NCBI GenBank assembly: GCA_025359105.1 | Contig: JANYHK010000013.1 | Coordinates: forward strand, 1 to 36,536 | Direction of reading: 5' to 3' | From: Myxococcales bacterium | Lineage (GTDB): Bacteria > Myxococcota_A > Polyangia > Polyangiales > Polyangiaceae | Length of the DNA: 36,536 nucleotides | Translations under genes and position numbers: made by a program | In this document: piece by piece, positions 27,126-35,103 of the stretch | Position numbering within the stretch: the first letter of the stretch is position 1 | How the letters are laid out: each line of letters opens with the position of its first letter | The notes under the pieces: model-generated | The model's database searches: none | Seen by the model: the letters and a program-made list of their open reading frames with translations, nothing else | What the model was told of the DNA's origin: nothing

Positions 27126-27455
27126 ATGGATCGCCGAACTGTCGCACTGCAGATCGCGGGACAGAGCTACAAGGTCGTGAGCACTGCGGCCGAGCCCGAT
27201 CTCCATCGGCTTGCCGCGACCGTGACCGCGAAGCTCGCCGAGGTCTCTCCGCGGAAGGGGCCCGCTCCGCCGCAGGCCATGCTTCTCGCGGCGATGGCCC
27301 TCGCCCACGAGCTCGAGGAAGAGCGGGCGAAGCGCGAAGCCCTCGAGCGGCGGGCACGCGATCTGCTGCGGCGGGTCCTCGTCCGGATCGATGATGCGCT
27401 TGAGCACAGCGGCGACGACGTCGAGGCCGAGTCCGACGCCGCTGGCCTCACCTGA
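27126..27455 (+). CDS. zapA: Cell division protein ZapA-like
   Basis: 109 residues from ATG 27126. It fits the short ZapA family: an N-terminal strand pair RRTVALQIAGQSYKVVS, the EPDLHRLAATVTAKLAEV helix, then a long C-terminal coiled coil (LAHELEEERAKREALERRARDLLRRVL). ZapA bundles FtsZ at the division ring. It begins 18 bp after the last repeat copy and precedes bioF by 13 bp. Confidence 0.85.
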   Translation: MDRRTVALQIAGQSYKVVSTAAEPDLHRLAATVTAKLAEVSPRKGPAPPQAMLLAAMALAHELEEERAKREALERRARDLLRRVLVRIDDALEHSGDDVEAESDAAGLT

Positions 27456-27460
27456 AGCGA

Positions 27461-27476
27461 GGTTTCACGTGAAACA
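27461..27476. other. parS: parS centromere site 1 (15/16 match), over the bioF start codon
   Basis: GGTTTCACGTGAAACA differs from the classical parS sequence TGTTTCACGTGAAACA only at the first base; the inner 14 bp are a perfect palindrome. The central CACGTG contains the GTG start codon of bioF (27469-27471). ParB would load here if the host's ParB has the usual specificity. Confidence 0.8.
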
Positions 27477-28596
27477 TGGAGCAGGGGCGCCGCCCCCCCC
27501 GGCGCTCGCCTTCCTCCGGCGGGAGCTTACGCGCCTCGACGAGGAGGGTCTGCTCCGTACGCCCAGCCCGATTGACGAGGCGCGGCTGGCCTTCTGCTCC
27601 AACGACTACCTCGGTCTCGCTGCGCGGCCGGCCGCGGGTGGTCACGCGACCGGGGCCGGCGCGTCGCGGCTCGTCGCGGGGAATACCGAGGAGCACGTCG
27701 CTCTCGAGGCAGCGCTCGCGGACTGGCTCGAGACCGCAGCCGCCCTGGTCTTCACGAGCGGGTACGCCGCGAACGTCGGACTCCTCTCGGCGCTCGCGCG
27801 GCCGGGAGATCTGGTCGTCAGCGACGAGCTGAACCATGCGTCGATCATCGACGGTGCGCGGCTCTCGCGGGCCCGCGTGGAGATCGTCGCGCACCTGGAC
27901 CTCGTCGCGATGGAGCGGGCCCTGCGCGGGCGCAAGGAGGAGCGCGCCTGGCTCATCACCGAGTCCTATTTCAGCATGGACGCCGATGGGCCCGACCTCG
28001 TGGCGCTGCGTCGCGTCTGCGATGAGCGGGGCGCTGCCTTGCTGGTCGACGAGGCCCACGCGATCGGCGCACTTGGTCCTGGTGGGCGCGGGCTCTGCGC
28101 GAGGGCTGGGATCACCCCGGATGCGCTCATCGGCACGTTCGGCAAGGCCCTCGGCGGCGGCGGCGCCTTCGTGGCGGGCTGCGAAGAGCTCCGGATGTGG
28201 CTCTGGAATCGGGCCCGTTCGTTCGTTTTTTCGACAGGCCTCAGCCCGGCCACGGCCTTCGCCAACCTGGAGGCCGTGGAGCAAGTTCGCGTGGGGGACG
28301 GGCTCCGCTCGACGCTCGACGCGCGCGCCGGGCAGCTCCGCACCGGGCTGCAGGCCTTGGGAATCGCGCCCCTCGGTTTCGGGCACATCGTTCCGTGGGT
28401 GGTCGGCGACCCGCGCGCCGCGATGCGGGTCGCCGAGCGACTTCGCGCACGAGGCATCCATGTGCAGGCCATCCGGCCGCCCTCGGTGCCCTCCGGCACG
28501 GCCAGGCTCCGCCTTACGGCCAGCGCGTCGCACTCGGAGGCGGACGTGGCGACGGTCCTCCGCGCGATCGAGGAGGCGCTCCGGTGGGCCGCCTAG
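27469..28596 (+). CDS. bioF: 8-amino-7-oxononanoate synthase
   Basis: 375 residues from GTG 27469, which has GAGG at 27459-27462. The open frame reaches back to 27391 inside zapA, but homology starts at about residue 15. It condenses pimeloyl-ACP/CoA with alanine (PLP-dependent) in biotin synthesis. Fold type I aminotransferase blocks: NDYLGLAARP, the GASRLVAGNTEEHVALE segment, LNHASIIDG, DEAHAIGALG (Asp194, His197 near the PLP ring), and the Schiff-base lysine K226 in GTFGKALGG. The start codon lies in the centre of a parS site. bioD overlaps its end by 13 bp. Confidence 0.95.
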   Translation: MKHGAGAPPPPALAFLRRELTRLDEEGLLRTPSPIDEARLAFCSNDYLGLAARPAAGGHATGAGASRLVAGNTEEHVALEAALADWLETAAALVFTSGYAANVGLLSALARPGDLVVSDELNHASIIDGARLSRARVEIVAHLDLVAMERALRGRKEERAWLITESYFSMDADGPDLVALRRVCDERGAALLVDEAHAIGALGPGGRGLCARAGITPDALIGTFGKALGGGGAFVAGCEELRMWLWNRARSFVFSTGLSPATAFANLEAVEQVRVGDGLRSTLDARAGQLRTGLQALGIAPLGFGHIVPWVVGDPRAAMRVAERLRARGIHVQAIRPPSVPSGTARLRLTASASHSEADVATVLRAIEEALRWAA

Positions 28597-29267
28597 TCGT
28601 CGTCACGGGCACCGGCACGGAGATCGGCAAGACCCACACGACGTGCGCTCTCCTCCACGCTTCGGAGGGGCGCGCCGTCGGCCTGAAGCCGATCGAAAGT
28701 GGCGTGGTGGATGACGAAGGGGACGACGGGCGTGCGCTTCGCCTGTCGGGCAGCAGCATGTTTCACGTGAAACACGTCCGGGCTCCCTACCTCTACCGTC
28801 GCCCCGTCTCTCCCCACCTCGGGGCCCGAGCGGACGGACGGGCCATCGACCCCGAGATCGTCGCCCGCTTTCTCGTGGAAGCCGCGGGGGACGCTGAGCT
28901 GGTCCTGGTCGAGCTGGCCGGCGGTCTCTTCTCGCCCCTCGGTCCCGGGATGACGAACGCGGACCTGGCGGTGCGCCTGACGCCCGATGCGCTCGTACTG
29001 GTGGCCCCGGATCGCCTCGGCGTCCTGCACGATGCCGCCGCGGTCCTGCGAGCGCTCGCCGGGGCCCGGGAGCAACTGAAGGTGACTGCGGTGGCCCTCG
29101 TGGCCCCGCCTGTCCCCGACGCTTCTACGGGGACGAACGCCGCAGAGCTTGCGTGGCTCGGCGCTCCGCCGGTCTTCTCCGTTGCGCGCGGCACCCCGCG
29201 CGACCTCGCCGTCACGGAAGAGCTTCGAGGTCTCTATGCCGCGCTGTGCGGCGCACGCGTCACGTGA
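28584..29267 (+). CDS. bioD: Dethiobiotin synthase
   Basis: 227 residues from GTG 28584 (GAGGAG upstream), overlapping the bioF stop by 13 bp. It closes the ureido ring with ATP and CO2, converting diaminopelargonate to dethiobiotin. It has the P-loop GTGTEIGKTHTT (9-20), the LKPIESGV motif (34-41), the PVSPHLGA motif, and the ELAGGLFSPLG loop. Residues 59-64 (MFHVKH) are encoded by a perfect parS site, located in the variable linker before the PVSPH motif. bioA and bioB are not in this window. Confidence 0.95.
   Translation: MGRLVVVTGTGTEIGKTHTTCALLHASEGRAVGLKPIESGVVDDEGDDGRALRLSGSSMFHVKHVRAPYLYRRPVSPHLGARADGRAIDPEIVARFLVEAAGDAELVLVELAGGLFSPLGPGMTNADLAVRLTPDALVLVAPDRLGVLHDAAAVLRALAGAREQLKVTAVALVAPPVPDASTGTNAAELAWLGAPPVFSVARGTPRDLAVTEELRGLYAALCGARVT
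28759..28774. other. parS: parS centromere site 2 (perfect 16/16 match) inside bioD
   Basis: TGTTTCACGTGAAACA is identical to the classical 16-bp parS palindrome. It is read in frame as part of Met-Phe-His-Val-Lys-His in BioD. It lies 1298 bp from parS site 1. Confidence 0.92.
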
Positions 29268-29917
29268 GCGATCCTGCCCCGCTCCATCTCGATGCGATCT
29301 CCGCCGAGCTGCTCGGCGAAGGCCGGATCGTGGGTCACCACCACAACCGTCGCAAGCGATTGTATTTCCTCTACAATGAGGGCTATCAACCGCTCGGTTG
29401 ATAGCCTGTCGAGGCCTGTCGTTGGCTCGTCGAGGAGCAGGAGGCGCGGGGAGTGGACGAGCGCCCGCGCGAGGGCGATACGCTGGCGCTGGCCCCGCGA
29501 GTACGTCCGCACCGGACGCTCGGCGAACGCGTCGAGGCCGAAGCGCTCCTTCGCCCGTGCGAACGCGGTGGCGGGCTCGAGCCCATGAAGGCGCGCGACG
29601 AGCTCGATGTTCTCGCGGCCCGTGAGATCCGGGTAACAGAGTGACTCGTGCCCGACCCAGCCGAGTGTCCGGCGCACGGCGGCGCGATCGTGTCCCAGCG
29701 CGCCATGGCGAACCGTGCCGGAGGTCGGCCGCGCGAGGGTGCCGACGATGGCGAGGAGCGTCGACTTACCGGAGCCGTTCGGTCCGAACACGATCGAGGC
29801 ACGCCCCGGCTCGAAGCGAACGGTGACCCCGACCAGCGCGCGCACTGCGCCGAACGTCTTGGTGACGTTGTCGAGCTCCACGGCGGCGTCGCTGGCGCCT
29901 GTCGTCACGCGTCCCAC
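29234..29917 (-). CDS. ABC transporter ATP-binding protein (CcmA-like)
   Basis: About 227 residues from GTG 29917 (AAAGG just upstream); GTG 29908 and the longer frame to 29974 are alternatives. Complete nucleotide-binding domain: Walker A GPNGSGKST, Q-loop region around the HESLCYPDLTGRENIEL segment, signature YSRGQRQR (variant of LSGGQ), Walker B LLLLDEPTTGLD, and the switch VVTHD. The length and the LTGRENIE segment resemble CcmA haem-export or ABC-2 type ATPases. No permease is adjacent. Its 3' end overlaps bioD by 34 bp in convergent orientation. Confidence 0.88.
   Translation of the reverse strand: MGRVTTGASDAAVELDNVTKTFGAVRALVGVTVRFEPGRASIVFGPNGSGKSTLLAIVGTLARPTSGTVRHGALGHDRAAVRRTLGWVGHESLCYPDLTGRENIELVARLHGLEPATAFARAKERFGLDAFAERPVRTYSRGQRQRIALARALVHSPRLLLLDEPTTGLDRLSTERLIALIVEEIQSLATVVVVTHDPAFAEQLGGDRIEMERGRIAHVTRAPHSAA
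29381..29406. repeat. 11-bp perfect inverted repeat within the ABC ATPase gene
   Basis: GGCTATCAACC/GGTTGATAGCC with a GCTC loop. It lies in a locally A/T-richer patch, next to a weaker TTGTA/TACAA pair (29360-29376). It sits 114 bp past the bioD stop and could terminate bioD transcripts, though no T-run follows on either strand. Confidence 0.45.
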
Positions 29918-30009
29918 GCTGCCTTTTTCCACGCGACATCGCAAGCTGCGAATCGTCCCACATGGTGAAGCCAAGGATCACACTTGGCCGCGCCATGCCG
30001 GGAGAACGC

Positions 30010-30039
30010 TTGACCGCGTGGCCGAGCGCCCATGCTACT
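30010..30039 (+). promoter_or_regulatory. Candidate promoter for the moxR operon
   Basis: TTGACC (30010-30015) and GCTACT (30034-30039) are separated by 18 bp, a sigma-70-like arrangement with a weak -10. It lies just before ATG 30049, leaving a very short leader. Low certainty. Confidence 0.25.
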
Positions 30040-30048
30040 CTCAACGCC

Positions 30049-31014
30049 ATGACCGCCGCGCCCGCGATGATCGCGGAGGAGCTCCCTTCATCACTGCAAA
30101 GGCTTCGGCAAGCTGTCGAGGGTGCTCTCGAGGGTAAGCAAGAGGCGGTGGAGCTCGCGCTCGTCGCGCTCTTGGCAAAGGGCCATCTGCTCATCGAGGA
30201 CGTGCCCGGCGTCGGCAAGACGACCCTCGCCCGCGCGCTGGCCCGTGCCGTAGGCGGCGATCTGCGGCGCGTGCAGTTCACGAGCGATTTGCTCCCGAGC
30301 GATGTGCTTGGGGTCACGGTCTTCGATCAGCGCACGGGCGAGTTCACGCTGAAGCAGGGGCCGGTCTTCGCGAACGTCCTGCTGGCCGACGAGATCAACC
30401 GCGCGAGCCCGCGCACGCAGTCGGCACTCCTCGAAGCGATGAACGAAGGGCAGGTCTCGCTCGACGGCCAGACGATTCCGCTGCCCGATCCGTTCTTCGT
30501 CATCGCCACGCAGAACCCCCAGGACTTCGCGGGCACCTTCCCGCTCCCCGAGTCGCAGCTCGATCGCTTCATCGTCCGCGTTCGCATCGGGTACCCGCCG
30601 CCGCAGGTGGAGATGCGCCTGCTCCTCGACGGGCAGACGGACACGGCGCGCGACGTCCCGGTGGTGCTCGACCCGCAGCGGCTCGTGTCGCTCCAGCGCG
30701 AGGTGCACCGCGTCAAGCTGGACGGCTCGCTCGGTCACTACCTCCACGGAATCATCGCGGCCACGCGCGTGTCTCCGATGCTCTCGCTCGGAGCGTCACC
30801 GCGCGGCGCGATCGCGCTCGGCAATGCCGCTCGCGCGCGCGCGCTCCTTCGAGGACGCGACTACTGCATCGCAGACGACGTCCACGACCTCGCCGTCCCC
30901 GTCCTCGCGCACCGTGTTCGCCTCGCGACCCACGCCGACGGCTTCATGCCGACGCGCGACGAAGCGGAGGCCGCTCTTCGCGAGATCGTCGGTCGCGTCC
31001 AAGTCCCGATCTGA
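30049..31014 (+). CDS. MoxR-family AAA+ ATPase
   Basis: 321 residues from ATG 30049; the frame reaches back to 29962 without homology. Walker A is in EDVPGVGKTTLARALA, Walker B is LLADEINRASPRTQSALLEAM, and the sensor block is FFVIATQNP followed by FPLPESQLDRF, all characteristic of MoxR proteins. The C-terminal lid (SPRGAIALGNAARARALL) is typical. MoxR ATPases act as chaperones or assembly factors for partner complexes. It is first in an operon with DUF58 and transglutaminase genes. Confidence 0.95.
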   Translation: MTAAPAMIAEELPSSLQRLRQAVEGALEGKQEAVELALVALLAKGHLLIEDVPGVGKTTLARALARAVGGDLRRVQFTSDLLPSDVLGVTVFDQRTGEFTLKQGPVFANVLLADEINRASPRTQSALLEAMNEGQVSLDGQTIPLPDPFFVIATQNPQDFAGTFPLPESQLDRFIVRVRIGYPPPQVEMRLLLDGQTDTARDVPVVLDPQRLVSLQREVHRVKLDGSLGHYLHGIIAATRVSPMLSLGASPRGAIALGNAARARALLRGRDYCIADDVHDLAVPVLAHRVRLATHADGFMPTRDEAEAALREIVGRVQVPI

Positions 31015-31026
31015 GCGAAGGATCCC

Positions 31027-32178
31027 ATGGTAGCGCCGGCCGACGCCTCGACGCCGAAGAGCGGCCCCTCCGCGGCGTCGAAGCCGAAGCCTGCCCCCGG
31101 CGGCGGCAAGAGCCTCGTCGCGCGATGGCGTCGCTGGCGACTCGCCATGAAACCCCCGCGGAAGCTGAAGTTCACGCGCGAGGGGAAGTTCTTCGTGGGC
31201 ATCACGCTCGGCGTGGGCTTCGCAGCGATCAACACGGGAAATAACCTCCTCTACTTGCTCCTCGGAATGCTCCTGGCGCTCATCATCGTGAGCGGCCTCA
31301 TGAGTGAGCTGTCGTTGCGCGATCTCACGGTCGTCCGGCGCCTGCCGCTGCGGGCGCAGGTCGGTCGGCCGCACCTCGTGGAGATCGAGGTGTTCAACCA
31401 CAAGGGGCGCGTGCCCTCCTACGCCATCGAGGTCGAGGACCTGCGCGCCGGGCAGCCCGCCGACAAGCGCTGCTTCTTTCTGAAGATCAGCCCGAAGTCG
31501 GCGCAGGTCGCCGCCTACCGGAGGACGCCCACCAAGCGTGGGCGCGACGTTCACGTCGGCTTCCGCATCGCGACGCGCTTTCCCTTCGGCCTGTTCGAAA
31601 AGTCGCGCGAGGTCCCCGCGGACGGCGAGCTCATCATCTACCCGGCCGTCGACGCGGTGCAGTTGCCCCCGTCGGCGCCGGGTCGGCTCGGCGGCGGCGA
31701 CGGCGCGATGGGGCGCGGCCACGGCGAGGACTACCTTGGCCTGAAGCTGATGCGCGAGGGCGAGGATCCGCGGGACGTCCACTGGCGCAAGAGCGCGTCG
31801 GTGGGCCAGATGGTCATGCGCGAGCGCGCGCGCGAGGCGCGGCCTGACATCTCCCTGCCCCTCGACATCGTGCGCCCGGACGGGGCGGGCGACGACTGGG
31901 ACGCGGCCTTCGAGCGACGTGTCCGGGACGTCGCCTCACGCGCCGTCGCCCACCTGAAGCGCGGCGATTCGGTCGCCGTTCGCACGAACGCCGCGGGTGC
32001 CGCGCGCGCCGATCGCTCGGCCGGGGCCGATCCGGTGCTGCGCTACCTCGCCCTCCTCGAGCCCGTCCTGGCCTCGACCGTCACCCCTCAGAACAAGTCC
32101 GTCGCGCCGACGAAGCCGACGAAGCCCGAGGCGCCGAAGCCGGCCGCCAAGGAGCCTCCGCGAGAGGCGAGCGCATGA
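31027..32178 (+). CDS. DUF58-family membrane protein
   Basis: 383 residues from ATG 31027, 12 bp after moxR. An Ala/Lys/Pro-rich N-terminus precedes two membrane helices (about 57-70 and 74-91: FVGITLGVGFAAI, LLYLLLGMLLALIIVSGL). A beta-rich extracellular or cytoplasmic region then leads to the DUF58 signature (GRGHGEDYLGLKLMREGEDPRDVHWRKSA by segments, the counterpart of the YxPGDDxRxIDW motif). The C-terminal Pro/Lys/Ala tail is disordered. Its stop overlaps the next start (ATGA). Confidence 0.9.
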   Translation: MVAPADASTPKSGPSAASKPKPAPGGGKSLVARWRRWRLAMKPPRKLKFTREGKFFVGITLGVGFAAINTGNNLLYLLLGMLLALIIVSGLMSELSLRDLTVVRRLPLRAQVGRPHLVEIEVFNHKGRVPSYAIEVEDLRAGQPADKRCFFLKISPKSAQVAAYRRTPTKRGRDVHVGFRIATRFPFGLFEKSREVPADGELIIYPAVDAVQLPPSAPGRLGGGDGAMGRGHGEDYLGLKLMREGEDPRDVHWRKSASVGQMVMRERAREARPDISLPLDIVRPDGAGDDWDAAFERRVRDVASRAVAHLKRGDSVAVRTNAAGAARADRSAGADPVLRYLALLEPVLASTVTPQNKSVAPTKPTKPEAPKPAAKEPPREASA

Positions 32179-34361
32179 GGTTTGGTCTCGTTCACCGCAT
32201 CATGACCGACGCCCTCGCGGCGCTCGGCGTTCTGGCCGTCGTCAACACGGCGTCGATGAGCCCATGGACGAACGCTGTCGTCCTCGTCGGCCTGGCGATC
32301 GCGCTGGCGCTCCCCGAGTCGTGGCAAAACAAATCGATCCTCCGCCACGTCGCGACGGTGGGCCCGCTGGCCCTCTTCCTCGTACAGGCCGCCCGCCTGA
32401 TCGCCGGACGCTCTGCGCTCGATGTCGCGGTCGAGTTCGCCGCCCTCCTCCAGATCATCCGCCTCTCGACGCGCCGCGGCGCCGCGCACGATCAGCAGAT
32501 CATCGTCCTCGCGCTCCTGCACTTCGTCGCCGGCACCGTCCTCGGCGGCGGCCTGACGTACGGCATCTGCTTCCTCGGGTTCCTCGTGGTCGCGCCGGGC
32601 GCGCTCGTCTTGAGCCACCTGCGGCGCGAGGTCGAGGGCAACTACCGCCAGGGCGCGCGCGACCGCACCGGTCTGCCGGTCGACGTTCCGCGCATCCTCC
32701 GGAGCCGACGCGTCGTCGGGCGGGGCTTCCTCGCCGCCACCTGCCTCTTGTCGGTCCCCATCTTCATGTTCACCGCCGCGCTCTTCGTTCTGTTCCCGCG
32801 CGTCGGCCTGTCGCTTCTGCTCCTGAACCATCCGCGCCAGGGGCGCATGGTCGGCTTCAGCGATCACGTCGACCTCGGGCAGGTCGGCGTCCTCCGCAGC
32901 GACCCGTCGATCGCGCTCCGCTTCGAGGTGTCGGACTTGCCCGATCCGCCGCCGGCGCTCTTGACGCTCCGCCTGCGCGGAACGGCGTTCGACAAGTACG
33001 ACGGCGCCGCGTGGGATCGCACCCTGAACGATCGGCGCGTCATGGATCACGCGCCCGAGAGCGGCGAGTCGTACCCCGTCTTCCGTTACCCGAACCCCGC
33101 GATCGACCGGCGTGTCTCGATCGATCTCGAGCCGATCGATCCGCCCGTCATCTTCCTGCCGCCGCGCACCGTGGGCGTTCGTGTGAAGCCCCAGAACCAG
33201 GCGCTCCTCGGCGACCCCCTCAGCGTGCATCGCGGCCCCGAGGGAGAGCTCCGCTACGCGGGCAGCGACGCGCACGGCCTCCGCTACGACGCCTTCCTCG
33301 CCGGCGAGCGGGAGGTCCTGGGCGAGCCGATGCCGCCCGGTGACCGCGAGCGCTACCTCACGGTGCCCGTCGCGCTCCCCAAGCGCATCGGCGATCTCGC
33401 GCACGAGTGGGCCGACGCGCAGCCGAGCAATTTCTTGAAGGCCAAGGCCCTCGAGGAGCACCTGAAGAAGGACTTCCGCTACGACACCGGCTCGCCGTCG
33501 GGAGGCAAGCCGCAGCCCCTCGACCACTTCCTCTTCGAGTCCAAGCGCGGGCACTGCGAGTTCTTCTCGACCGCGATGGCGATGATGCTGCGTGAGCTCG
33601 GCATTCCTTCACGGAACGTGACCGGCTTCGTCGGCGGGACGTACAACCGCTTCAGCCGCTCGTACACGGTCCGCGAGGGCGACGCGCACTCGTGGGTGGA
33701 GGCGTACCTCGAGGACATCGGCCGCCCCGGCTGGCAGACCTTCGATCCGACGCCGTCGGCGGGCGCGCGGCCTCTGCAGGAGACCGCCGGGCCCCTCGTC
33801 TACATTCGCGACCTGATCGAGGCCATGTCGCAGCGCTGGAACCGCTACGTTATCGGCTACGATCTGCGCACGCAGCTGCGCCTCTTCGAGGATCTGAGCA
33901 CCAAGTACGAGAAGTTCCGCCACAAGAGCGAGCTCGACAAGGGCACCCTCGGCAAGATGACGCGCGCGCCGGTCCTCGCCGGCGGGCTCCTCGCGGTGGC
34001 TGCCATCGGCTACGTGCTGTGGCGGCGGCGGCGGCGCAGCGGCGAGGAGAACGACGACAAGACGCCGATCGAGAAGCTCGACAAGAAGCTCGAAGCCGCG
34101 ACGGCGCTCTACCGTGCCCTCGAGACGGCGATGGCGGCGCAGGGGCTGTCACGGCCGCCATGCCTGCCGCCTCTGCGCCACGCCGAGGACCTCATCGCCC
34201 GGAATCACCCGCTCGGCGACGAAGTCGCAGCTTTGACCCAGGTCTACCTGGAGGCGCGCTTCGGCGGCGCGTCGATCGACGAAGGCGACCGCAAGGACTT
34301 CGAACGTCGCATCCGAGAGATCCGCGTCTTCCGGCCACAGCCCGACGCCGCGCCGGCTTGA
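32175..34361 (+). CDS. Transglutaminase-like membrane protein (TgpA type)
   Basis: 728 residues. The N-terminal 200 residues have about five or six membrane helices, the usual TgpA/DUF3488 region. The periplasmic transglutaminase core carries the full Cys-His-Asp triad: Cys461 in RGHCEFFSTAM, His505 in DAHSWVEAY, and Asp524 in TFDPTP. A final helix lies near 597-613 (APVLAGGLLAVAAIGYVLW), followed by a basic RRRRR stretch and a cytoplasmic helical tail (DUF4129-like). It probably cross-links or hydrolyses amide bonds of envelope proteins or peptidoglycan-bound peptides. It overlaps the DUF58 gene by 4 bp. Confidence 0.93.
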   Translation: MRFGLVHRIMTDALAALGVLAVVNTASMSPWTNAVVLVGLAIALALPESWQNKSILRHVATVGPLALFLVQAARLIAGRSALDVAVEFAALLQIIRLSTRRGAAHDQQIIVLALLHFVAGTVLGGGLTYGICFLGFLVVAPGALVLSHLRREVEGNYRQGARDRTGLPVDVPRILRSRRVVGRGFLAATCLLSVPIFMFTAALFVLFPRVGLSLLLLNHPRQGRMVGFSDHVDLGQVGVLRSDPSIALRFEVSDLPDPPPALLTLRLRGTAFDKYDGAAWDRTLNDRRVMDHAPESGESYPVFRYPNPAIDRRVSIDLEPIDPPVIFLPPRTVGVRVKPQNQALLGDPLSVHRGPEGELRYAGSDAHGLRYDAFLAGEREVLGEPMPPGDRERYLTVPVALPKRIGDLAHEWADAQPSNFLKAKALEEHLKKDFRYDTGSPSGGKPQPLDHFLFESKRGHCEFFSTAMAMMLRELGIPSRNVTGFVGGTYNRFSRSYTVREGDAHSWVEAYLEDIGRPGWQTFDPTPSAGARPLQETAGPLVYIRDLIEAMSQRWNRYVIGYDLRTQLRLFEDLSTKYEKFRHKSELDKGTLGKMTRAPVLAGGLLAVAAIGYVLWRRRRRSGEENDDKTPIEKLDKKLEAATALYRALETAMAAQGLSRPPCLPPLRHAEDLIARNHPLGDEVAALTQVYLEARFGGASIDEGDRKDFERRIREIRVFRPQPDAAPA

Positions 34362-34392
34362 GAGGCCGAGGAGATCGGGCGCCGCGTGCGCG

Positions 34393-34881
34393 TCAGGCCG
34401 CGAGGCGCAGCTTGCGCGCGAGGGCGATGCGCACCGAGCGGGTGCCGCCGGCGCGGCGCGCGGTGCCATAAGTGTTGCCCGGCTGGGGGCGAGCCGCGCG
34501 GGCGTCGAGCTCGAGATCGGCGGTGCCCTCTTCGATCCACGCGACGACGAGCCCCTTGGCCGCTTCATCCCGCGCCGAAACTGCACGTAGCTCGACGAGG
34601 CGCACGTCCACCCCGCGCATCAGATCGGCGCCGGTGACGACGCGCTGGGTCGAGCCAATGGGGCGAGCGCCGCGGCGCATCGAGCCGTCGTACGACTGAA
34701 CGACGAGGCGGTAGCTCCTTCGCTCCTCGAGCGAGGCGCTCTCGTCGGCCTGCACGAGCGTGTGGAACGAGCTCCCGTCAACCCCGAGCGAGGTCGACGC
34801 GAGGAGCGCCATCCACGACGAGGCCGACGGCTCCGCGGTCGGGAGGCCGGGGAGGCTCGGGCGAGTACGGCGAACGGTCAT
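34393..34881 (-). CDS. Hypothetical protein
   Basis: 162 residues from ATG 34881; the frame stays open to 34914. No signal peptide or membrane segment. After a Pro/Ser-rich N-terminus, the middle (SYRLVVQSYDGSMRRG, GSTQRVVTGADLMRGVDVRLVELR by segments) has a regular beta-strand pattern. The C-terminus is basic. Third-position G/C bias supports real coding. No family recognised. It is convergent with the transglutaminase gene (31-bp gap). Confidence 0.55.
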   Translation of the reverse strand: MTVRRTRPSLPGLPTAEPSASSWMALLASTSLGVDGSSFHTLVQADESASLEERRSYRLVVQSYDGSMRRGARPIGSTQRVVTGADLMRGVDVRLVELRAVSARDEAAKGLVVAWIEEGTADLELDARAARPQPGNTYGTARRAGGTRSVRIALARKLRLAA

Positions 34882-35103
34882 TGTGCACGCAGGGCAATGC
34901 GAGCGCCGTGCCAACGCTCCCCCCAGCGGGAACCCGCAAAGATGCTCACGATCCCGAGGACATCGTGACCACCGAGCGACGCCACGTGTGTCGCAATACT
35001 GACGGGGCGAGGCACTTATGACACCTGCGACACGTCGGCGGACGCGAGCGGCCCCGAGAGCGCCGAGCAGGTGAACGACGGTCGCGACCCCGAGAGGGCC
35101 GGT
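34882..35103. other. Intergenic region upstream of the hypothetical gene and downstream of clpB
   Basis: 222 bp without a supported gene. It contains an 8-bp inverted repeat GTGTCGCA (34988-34995)/TGCGACAC (35026-35033) with a 30-nt loop. The gap also has to carry the promoter of the minus-strand hypothetical gene, but no convincing -35/-10 pair was seen. Confidence 0.35.

Noticed and set aside
34988-35033. GTGTCGCA...TGCGACAC as the clpB terminator or a CIRCE-like heat-shock operator
   Set aside because: The loop is 30 nt, no T-tract follows, it does not match CIRCE, and it lies downstream of clpB rather than at its promoter.
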